Source of the DNA: Candidatus Poseidoniales archaeon
Lineage (GTDB): Archaea; Thermoplasmatota; Poseidoniia; Poseidoniales; Poseidoniaceae
Length of the DNA stretch: 32,838 nucleotides
NCBI GenBank assembly: GCA_012959275.1
Contig: DUDM01000013.1
Span: 1 to 32,838, forward strand
Direction: 5' to 3'
The position numbers and the translations under genes are program-made. The notes under the pieces were generated by a model. It worked only from the letters and a program-made list of their open reading frames with translations. It made no database searches and was not told the origin of the DNA. This document shows, in pieces, positions 26,423 through 32,838 of the stretch (position 1 is the stretch's first letter; each line of letters starts with the position of its first letter).

Positions 26423-28909
26423 TCATCGACTAAACAATTGTTCGAGGCCACATTTCGGACAATCAACCAATACTTCGCTAACTCCTTGAGGAAGTTGTAC
26501 TGCGAAGGCCTGACCACAGGAACTGCAAGTTCCCTTTGAGCCAGAAGGCTTTGCTGCCGGTTGCTGTTGCGTAGTTTTTTGTTGAGGAACACTGACGCCG
26601 CCACTCTCTGAGGTTGAAATTGAAGGTACATTTTTCTTGACTTGACCAGGCTCCTCATCAACAAATAATGCCGCTGCATCTAATGCCGCAGCCTGTTGTG
26701 CTGAATCCAACGTTCGAGAAGTAGTTGTAGCGCCACCTGCGCCTGCCATAGCAGCAAACTCAGCATCTGCGCCGGCTCTAGAACTGGCTGGTGAAGCAAA
26801 CCCTGCGTTGGGGTTTGCCTGTGTTCCATCACCATAAAGTCGCTTCAATTCAGCCTGCTTTGCAGCCTCAGCCTTTTGCTCTTCAGTCATTTGTTGAGAA
26901 CTTTCACCGAGGCCTGCAAGAACCACGCTCTTTGCGAAGAATGAAGGTTTTTGAGTCTCCTTCACATGGTTCATTCTGACAACAGTTTCTTCATGGGAAA
27001 GACCATGTGAAGCCAATAATTGGCGAGCCATTCCCATCTCTTTTTGTCGCCACATGAAGGCACCTGCCCCAGCGCATATTACGAGGATTGCAATAACCGT
27101 CATCACAGTACCCATAATACTAGTTTTAGGAGCACTTTCAACATTAACAGTAAATGGAAATGAAGCTGTATTCCCGCTAGAATCTACCACATTCAAACGA
27201 ACTGATTCTTCCCTAACCTCTTGGAAAACAACATTTTGAACAGGCCCGCTTAATTCTGCATCATTCCACTTGATGCCGTCTCCATCCAAATCAGTATCAA
27301 GGTCAAAATCCCAACCATAAGTCAAGGTTGAATCATCATCCCAACTATCACTTGCGGCGTTTGATGCATCGAATACAACAACTTTTCCGGCAACAGCCGT
27401 TTCAGGAATGTTGACCTTGCTTTCATCAATTATCGGTTCGGTATTATCTACTACCTCGATCTCCAATTCTGTTCTAGCGGAATTTCCAGAAACGTCAGTG
27501 GCTTCCAATACCAAAGTATGATTGCCCAAAGAAGTCCAGCCTTTAGTCCAAACTTCATCAGAACTAACCTCGACTCCATCCAGACTCCAACGCTTACCAG
27601 CAATAATGTGGTCATCACTAACCTGAGCAGTAAATTCTACCATTTCGCCAACCGGAGCAAGAACCTGACCAAGGCTATTTGAACCTGTATTATGCACAAT
27701 TAAAACTGATGGATTGACTACATCAACAACGCTAATCTGATGACTAGCCTGCGCCTTTGCTCCGGTTGGAGTTGTTACTGTCAACAATACGCGATGACTA
27801 CCAGGGGTATTCCATGAAGTGCTAACTTTCCAGCCGGTTTTATCGACATCATTGTCAATATCCCCATCATTATCGGTATCCTCATCTAAATCTAAATCCC
27901 ATTCCAAAATTTGTATCTGACCTTGCCGATTAGCAGTAGATGTAGCATCAAACTCCACTGATTGCCCCAGCACAGCAGCATTTCCATCTAAGTCATCAAC
28001 TATCATCGGGTCCACGATAGGGTTAATTTCAACCTTTATCGAAACTCTTGATTCAGAAGAACCATCTCCGCCACCGACTGGAGTACCCTCATTATCGACC
28101 ATCAGGAATAATGGTTGGCCATCGTATTCTTGAGTCACGGTCCACAGCAAATTTGTTTGCTGCGAAAGTGAAAGCATTGAGGCCCCAGGAATATGGAAAC
28201 TTCCGCTTCCTTGGTTCAAGTAACTAGTTCGATGTGATTGATTCATCAAATATATATCTGGCATTCCTTGCATTGGCCATGCAGTTATGGAAATTTCACT
28301 CCCCGCATCCAAAGTTAATTCCTGAGAGCCTAGTATCTCCTCGTGGCTTCCCGAGTTCAATACACTCAAGCCGTTGAATGCCGTCCAATGTGAATTTTGA
28401 ACTTCATTTAACACAATTGAAACTGACGACGTAGAACCGCCCATATCTCCCTCATCACCATCATTATCATGGTCAAGGTTATCAAAAACTAAACGGAATT
28501 CTTCGTATTGGTCATTCGCATCAGGGCTCCAATGGAATGAATATGTGCCAGTTGCAGAAAGTATCGAAGAGTCTTCAACAGCGTGAAGGTGACTAAAGCC
28601 ACCAGCATAGGCATCGAATACATTATCGAGCATGAACATCAAATCGATGGCATCATCCGAAATATTAATTTCCAATTCCAAGACACTATTCGATGATACC
28701 ATGCCAATATCATAGATTCTGCATTGGCCATCCTCAACTTGGAAATTGCTCAGTCCTGAGGTTGAAACGGCAGTACAAACTACCGCATCTCTACCACTCG
28801 CTTCGACTGGTGAAACGGTCAATACGAGTGAAGAAATGAGCAGTAAGGCCAAGGCCAAATGGCTGCGCATATTTACGGCTACTCTCGCTTTCATTTGAAG
28901 CAAACCCAT
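26423..28909 (-). CDS. PKD/Ig-like repeat surface protein, single TM, cytoplasmic tail with C-terminal zinc ribbon
   Basis: Signal peptide then SGRDA; PKD-like segments (GQSVEFDATSTANRQGQIQILEWDLDLDEDTDNDGD; VVVFDASNAASDSWDDDSTLTYGWDFDLD); TM IMGTVMTVIAILVICAGAGAFMW; tail CSSCGQAFAVQLPQGVSEVLVDCPKCG. Confidence 0.85.
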   Translation of the reverse strand: MGLLQMKARVAVNMRSHLALALLLISSLVLTVSPVEASGRDAVVCTAVSTSGLSNFQVEDGQCRIYDIGMVSSNSVLELEINISDDAIDLMFMLDNVFDAYAGGFSHLHAVEDSSILSATGTYSFHWSPDANDQYEEFRLVFDNLDHDNDGDEGDMGGSTSSVSIVLNEVQNSHWTAFNGLSVLNSGSHEEILGSQELTLDAGSEISITAWPMQGMPDIYLMNQSHRTSYLNQGSGSFHIPGASMLSLSQQTNLLWTVTQEYDGQPLFLMVDNEGTPVGGGDGSSESRVSIKVEINPIVDPMIVDDLDGNAAVLGQSVEFDATSTANRQGQIQILEWDLDLDEDTDNDGDIDNDVDKTGWKVSTSWNTPGSHRVLLTVTTPTGAKAQASHQISVVDVVNPSVLIVHNTGSNSLGQVLAPVGEMVEFTAQVSDDHIIAGKRWSLDGVEVSSDEVWTKGWTSLGNHTLVLEATDVSGNSARTELEIEVVDNTEPIIDESKVNIPETAVAGKVVVFDASNAASDSWDDDSTLTYGWDFDLDTDLDGDGIKWNDAELSGPVQNVVFQEVREESVRLNVVDSSGNTASFPFTVNVESAPKTSIMGTVMTVIAILVICAGAGAFMWRQKEMGMARQLLASHGLSHEETVVRMNHVKETQKPSFFAKSVVLAGLGESSQQMTEEQKAEAAKQAELKRLYGDGTQANPNAGFASPASSRAGADAEFAAMAGAGGATTTSRTLDSAQQAAALDAAALFVDEEPGQVKKNVPSISTSESGGVSVPQQKTTQQQPAAKPSGSKGTCSSCGQAFAVQLPQGVSEVLVDCPKCGLEQLFSR

Positions 28910-28972
28910 AGTTGGTCCATCGCGCTTTGGACTATTTACCTATCAATCAACAGAAATGGCGTTTACCTCTCC

Positions 28973-29086
28973 CTCGCGAGCGCGCATATGCGCGGGTCAA
29001 CACACGCGACTGTTTCCCACGAGCAAAAGCAGTTTTCTAAGGTCTAAAACAAACACCTCGCGTACGCGGCCGTACGCGCCGCGCGA
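28973..29086. repeat. CG-rich cluster of palindromes in an otherwise AT-leaning intergenic region
   Basis: ctcgcgag (28973-28980), cgcgcatatgcgcg (28981-28994), cgcgtacgcg and a second cgtacg within 29059-29086. Confidence 0.6.
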
Positions 29087-29091
29087 CTACA

Positions 29092-29130
29092 CAGAAGATA
29101 CGGGTTCAGACCAGAAGATGGGGTTCAGAC
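29092..29130. repeat. Two-copy tandem repeat of about 20 bp
   Basis: cagaagatacgggttcagac followed directly by cagaagatggggttcagac. Confidence 0.75.
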
Positions 29131-29171
29131 AACTGTTTGAACGGAAAAGAAGACTATTTGGGAATGATAAC

Positions 29172-30326
29172 TCAAAATGAATCATGGAGTTGTGACCAAC
29201 CACGACCATCATACCTGAGGTGAGAAATGCCACCTTCCAAATCCATCTTGACAATATCTCCATCTACTGCAGCAGCGGTCGAAGGATGAATCTCTCGAGC
29301 CTCTGCCAATAATTGTGAAGTGTCTTCAATTCTTGAACTATAATGAGTCAACAACAAATGCTTAGCCGACATCTCCATTGCTGCATTAGCAGCATCTTGG
29401 GAGGTAGAATGCAACCACTGGCGGGCTCTATCCACTCTTTCGCTAGTATAAGTCGCCTCATGAATCAACAGAGTTGGCCCAACTTCAATCTTTGAGAAAG
29501 ATGGAGCACCTGCTCCCGTATCACCACTAATCAAAACACAGGGGGCAACTCTTGGAAGTCCACGGAAATCTTCAGCCTTCAATAATTCACCATCGATTTC
29601 TACATTTTCTCCGGCCGCAAGACTTCGCTTCTGCTCAGAATCAAGATTCATTTCGGATGCTTTTTCTCTTTCAAAGCGTCCAGCCTTGTCAGCAAGTTGA
29701 ATCGACCAGCCACAACTTGGAACAGAATGCAATGTCTCATGCGGGTGGACACATACTCCATCCATAAGCACTGGCGGGTTATCCAATAAACTACATTCTC
29801 CGCTTTCTGGGTTGAGTTTTAACCAACGTTCACCGATCGAAAAATCAACCGCAAACCAAGTGATATCATAACCAAGTTCTGAATTTGTTGCGCCAAGACT
29901 CCACCATTGTTGCCACTGGCGAGCCAAATCGACCTTGACGATTCCTGGGTCGTTCAAAATAGCATTTGCACCATTAGCCAACAGGGCATCAAATGAAATG
30001 TCAGAAATTGGACCTGCAACAGCTAATGGTTTGTTGCGTCCATCGAGCGACATAGTCTGCAACATCGGCAACACACCCCAACAATGGTCGAGATGTCCAT
30101 GAGTCAACAACAACAATCGCAGACGGGTGTGACGTAGGCGTTGTTTCATATCACAAGCCTTCAACTGTGAATTGTGGACTAACATTCTTTCTTGGAACCC
30201 CTCACCACAATCAACTACGATTTGGCCCGTCGGTGTATCTACTACAGAGCCAGAAACATGCCTGCCATGAGCAGGACGAGCCGATGAAACACCAAGCACA
30301 TGTACCTCTAGCATGACTGCACCCAA
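29172..30326 (-). CDS. rnz: RNase Z-like metallo-beta-lactamase-fold protein (tRNA 3' processing)
   Basis: LTHGHLDHCWGVLPML, VVDCGEGFQERM, ISGDTGAG, LIHEATY, LLTHYSSR. True start is possibly the internal MLEVHVLG Met (about 30314). Confidence 0.82.
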   Translation of the reverse strand: MGAVMLEVHVLGVSSARPAHGRHVSGSVVDTPTGQIVVDCGEGFQERMLVHNSQLKACDMKQRLRHTRLRLLLLTHGHLDHCWGVLPMLQTMSLDGRNKPLAVAGPISDISFDALLANGANAILNDPGIVKVDLARQWQQWWSLGATNSELGYDITWFAVDFSIGERWLKLNPESGECSLLDNPPVLMDGVCVHPHETLHSVPSCGWSIQLADKAGRFEREKASEMNLDSEQKRSLAAGENVEIDGELLKAEDFRGLPRVAPCVLISGDTGAGAPSFSKIEVGPTLLIHEATYTSERVDRARQWLHSTSQDAANAAMEMSAKHLLLTHYSSRIEDTSQLLAEAREIHPSTAAAVDGDIVKMDLEGGISHLRYDGRGWSQLHDSF

Positions 30327-30339
30327 AGCCTCGGACAGG

Positions 30340-30633
30340 TTAGGGGTTCTTTGGGATAGGGGTAGGTGGGAACCAGCGTAATATCACAACATCATTGATT
30401 CCACGCACCCATTTCCATGGAATTGCCAAGTGAATTCCACCTTCTACTAACTCCGGAGAGGTGTCTTTTACGAAGAGATGAGAACATTGCCAGTCTTCCT
30501 CATCGATGACCGTATCATGAACAATACCGACCTTTCTGCCATCTGCAAGGTAGACCCCGAGGCCCCTCATCGAAGATAGTCGCCTCTCGCCCACAAAACA
30601 CCTCAGAATGTAGCCCTCCATCAACATTGGCAC
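30340..30633 (-). CDS. Small PRC-barrel-like protein
   Basis: LGVYLADGRKVGIVHDTVIDEEDWQCSHLFVKDTSPELVEGGIHLAIPWKWVRGINDVVIL resembles PRC-barrel beta pattern. Confidence 0.6.
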   Translation of the reverse strand: MPMLMEGYILRCFVGERRLSSMRGLGVYLADGRKVGIVHDTVIDEEDWQCSHLFVKDTSPELVEGGIHLAIPWKWVRGINDVVILRWFPPTPIPKNP

Positions 30634-30667
30634 AAGAAAAGTACAAAATCACAAGAAGCGATGTGGC

Positions 30668-31756
30668 ATGAAGACTCATAATGAAGTAGAACAACGGCGA
30701 AGCATGGCCGACATTCCGATGATTGGAGACATGTCCATCACCGACGAGCATAAATTGGTTCCATTGAAGACCAAAATGAAGAAAATTCTTGATATTTTGA
30801 GGAATGAACCCTCAACGGCTATCATCCTTGCCGATGGAAAAGGAGAGAAGATGAAAATTGCTGGAGTGATAACCGCCGAAGATATTGACAAGGCTGTTGA
30901 TGCGGGCAAAAACCCGAAGAAACTTAGCGTTTCAGATGTCATGCTAACCAATATACTTGAAGTTCCAAATGATGTGCCAATCGACCAAGCCATAGAAGTC
31001 ATCGCCCAAAAAGGACCCGATGCTGTTATCGTACGCCATAAGAAAAATGGCGGCTTTGCTGGATACTTCAGTGTTGAAGATTACCAAGAGGCAAAAGGTA
31101 TCGTTGAATCTCAACAACAACGAGCCCAAGATTTCCAAAAGAATACCAAGGGTTTCGAGGGCCGCGCCCAAGCATTACAAAATCAACTTGAAGATGATGG
31201 TGCTGACGATGATGATGATGACTACATTCCTGCTGGAATGAAAGGATTACCAATCTCACCACAGATGAAGAGCGTATTCAAGTCAGTATCTCGCTCAAAG
31301 CCTGATGCAAGTAGAGCACCCGCAGCAAAACCCGACCTTTCCAATGATCCAAATCGGGTTAGCGTTGAAGCGCCAAGCGGGCCAGGGCGCGAGGTAAAGG
31401 GTACTTCAGGACCTCCTCAATCTCGTGGGCCACCCGGCAAAACGGCAGGACCTCCGAGTCGCGGACCTCCAGGGAGAAGCAAAAAAGAATCTGAGCCGGA
31501 GATGGAAACTGCTCGCCCAGCCGGCCCATCACTTCCAGGAGGAGGACCTCCTAATCGTGCACCCACCAGTGGTGGTGTCACAAACATTGGCGATGAGAAG
31601 GCTGGAGCCGTAGACCATAACACAACCCGCTCAAACAGGGGGGCGGTTGTCGCTGGCGGTGGTGGTAGTGATGAGCAGCCCTGTCCCTTTTGTGGAGAGA
31701 CAATCAAAGCCGCGGCCAAGAAATGCCGCTTCTGTATGGAATGGCTTGATAACTGA
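30668..31756 (+). CDS. CBS-domain-like protein with GPP-rich disordered linker and C-terminal zinc ribbon
   Basis: CBS-like IILADGKGEKMKIAGVITAEDI...VSDVMLTNILEVPNDVPIDQAIEVIAQKGPDAVIVRHKKNGGFAGYFSVEDY; tail CPFCGETIKAAAKKCRFCMEWL. Start may be the internal MADIPMIGD. Confidence 0.8.
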   Translation: MKTHNEVEQRRSMADIPMIGDMSITDEHKLVPLKTKMKKILDILRNEPSTAIILADGKGEKMKIAGVITAEDIDKAVDAGKNPKKLSVSDVMLTNILEVPNDVPIDQAIEVIAQKGPDAVIVRHKKNGGFAGYFSVEDYQEAKGIVESQQQRAQDFQKNTKGFEGRAQALQNQLEDDGADDDDDDYIPAGMKGLPISPQMKSVFKSVSRSKPDASRAPAAKPDLSNDPNRVSVEAPSGPGREVKGTSGPPQSRGPPGKTAGPPSRGPPGRSKKESEPEMETARPAGPSLPGGGPPNRAPTSGGVTNIGDEKAGAVDHNTTRSNRGAVVAGGGGSDEQPCPFCGETIKAAAKKCRFCMEWLDN

Positions 31757-31768
31757 ACTCTTGAAAAA

Positions 31769-32473
31769 ATGAGGGATTCGATGCAGTTAGAATGTCCAGT
31801 ATGTGCAGAACAGATTCCTGCTTCCAGTGAGGTTTGTCCAGTTTGTGCAGAGCCAACCAGTTTCTATGGAACAACAGGATTAGACGCTGATGATGGAGGA
31901 ATTGAATGTCCAGTTTGTGCCGAAGTAATCGACTTCTCCTCTGATGTTTGCCCTGTATGCGCCGAAGCAACAGGGTTTGGCGAGGCTGTTCCTGCGGGTG
32001 GCATTGAGTGTCCAGTATGCGCTGAAGTCATCGAACCCTCGTGTGATGTGTGCCCAGTATGCACAGAGCCAACCGGTTTCACAGACATGGGATATGTCGA
32101 TGATAGCATCGAGTGTCCAGTATGTGCAGAAAATATTCCTTCAGCGAGTCAAGTCTGTCCAGTTTGTGCAGAGCCCCTCGAAATGGTAGATAATACCGAA
32201 CCCATGATTGGTGAAAGCAAGGCCGAAATTCCTGATTCGGCTGTTGCCGACACCTTGATTCTCGACGCTCCAACTGCTGCTCCCGAGACTACGGATGCGG
32301 CTATGCCACCTTCCCATTCAGAGCACGACGAAGTTATGAGTGCCGATGATGAGACCTGGGATCTTGTCAAAGACAGCAACAACGTCGCTGATATCGAGTA
32401 TTATCTAGAGAATTATCCAACTGGGAAGTATTCAATTCCAGCCAAACTGAAACTGCGGCAATTGAGCCGCTGA
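31769..32473 (+). CDS. Tandem zinc-ribbon protein (four ECPVCAE...VCPVCAE units) with C-terminal helical motif
   Basis: Four units, eight CPVC knuckles; C-term WDLVKDSNNVADIEYYLENYPTGKYSIPAKLKLRQL. Confidence 0.85.
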   Translation: MRDSMQLECPVCAEQIPASSEVCPVCAEPTSFYGTTGLDADDGGIECPVCAEVIDFSSDVCPVCAEATGFGEAVPAGGIECPVCAEVIEPSCDVCPVCTEPTGFTDMGYVDDSIECPVCAENIPSASQVCPVCAEPLEMVDNTEPMIGESKAEIPDSAVADTLILDAPTAAPETTDAAMPPSHSEHDEVMSADDETWDLVKDSNNVADIEYYLENYPTGKYSIPAKLKLRQLSR

Positions 32474-32648
32474 AAGTAGTTTGAAATCATTCGTAATCGA
32501 GGAATCAACCCTTGCAACACCCACGAGTGAGACGTATGTTGCATGGGTCCCATCCAACACCCGTTAGTTGCATGGGGACCCTTCCAATTGATTTGAAGTA
32601 CCAGACGTTCATAGATACACAAATTAAGTAAAGACAATACAGGGAACC

Positions 32649-32838
32649 ATGAAACGAATTAAACCTCTCCTCCTTTGCTCACTTCTCGTCCTTTCATCTC
32701 TATCGGGTTGCATTGGAACCGATGAGCCAGATGTGGAAAGCAATCCCCAAAAAGAAGATTCGACTGAACTTTCCAAATGGACCACCTACTATGCAGTCGA
32801 TTTGAGTGACCTTCCTGCCTGCAATACCGACTCAATCG
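32649..32838 (+). CDS. Lipoprotein, C-terminus truncated by window edge
   Basis: Manual translation: MKRIKPLLLCSLLVLSSLSGCIGTDEPDVESNPQKEDSTELSKWTTYYAVDLSDLPACNTDSI; LSGC lipobox; open to window end. Not in the supplied ORF track. Confidence 0.75.
   Translation, partial: MKRIKPLLLCSLLVLSSLSGCIGTDEPDVESNPQKEDSTELSKWTTYYAVDLSDLPACNTDSI

Noticed and set aside
26206-26679. 157 aa minus-strand ORF overlapping two genes
   Set aside because: Out of frame with the PKD-like and giant protein genes on the same strand; no family signal.
28973-29086. Replication origin (ORB-type repeats)
   Set aside because: No convincing origin recognition boxes and no orc1/cdc6 gene in the window.
28859-29180. Plus-strand ORFs over the CG-rich intergenic block (62 and 74 aa)
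   Set aside because: Short, one overlaps the PKD-like signal peptide region antisense, no motifs or SD.
1-32838. CRISPR array, transposase or phage genes
   Set aside because: No regularly spaced direct repeats, no transposase/integrase motifs, no terminal inverted repeats recognised.

Overview
This 32.8 kb window looks like a chromosomal segment of a marine euryarchaeon of the Thermoplasmata/Marine Group II (Poseidoniales) type. The taxonomy is inferred from gene content only. Nearly everything from 30.6 kb down to 1 is on the minus strand. (1) 1.17-13.1 kb is a nuoABCDHIJJKLMN-type complex I operon without visible nuoE/F/G. It has a split nuoJ, a large insertion between the two 4Fe-4S motifs of NuoI, a large insertion in the NuoH TM1-TM2 loop and a His/Asp-rich loop in NuoL. 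A TrhO-like tRNA hydroxylase follows 10 bp after nuoN. (2) 13.2-28.9 kb holds five envelope-protein genes: a NEW3/CARDB-like repeat protein with a PGF-CTERM-like tail, a 1522 aa subtilisin-like protease with a predicted cytoplasmic RING-like Cys/His cluster, a single-TM 215 aa protein, a 1559 aa secreted repeat protein ending in VPEP plus a hydrophobic stretch, and a PKD-like protein with one TM and a C-terminal zinc ribbon. (3) 29.2-32.5 kb holds an RNase Z-like MBL protein, a PRC-barrel-like protein, and (plus strand) a CBS-zinc-ribbon protein and a tandem zinc-ribbon protein. Lipoproteins with LSGC lipoboxes are cut by both window edges. The best candidates for something undescribed are the concentration of zinc-finger proteins, including two with an outside-Ig / TM / inside-Zn-finger layout, and a 66 bp (about 85% identical) segment shared by the PKD-like protein and the tandem zinc-ribbon protein. 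All calls come from reading the sequence; no searches were run.
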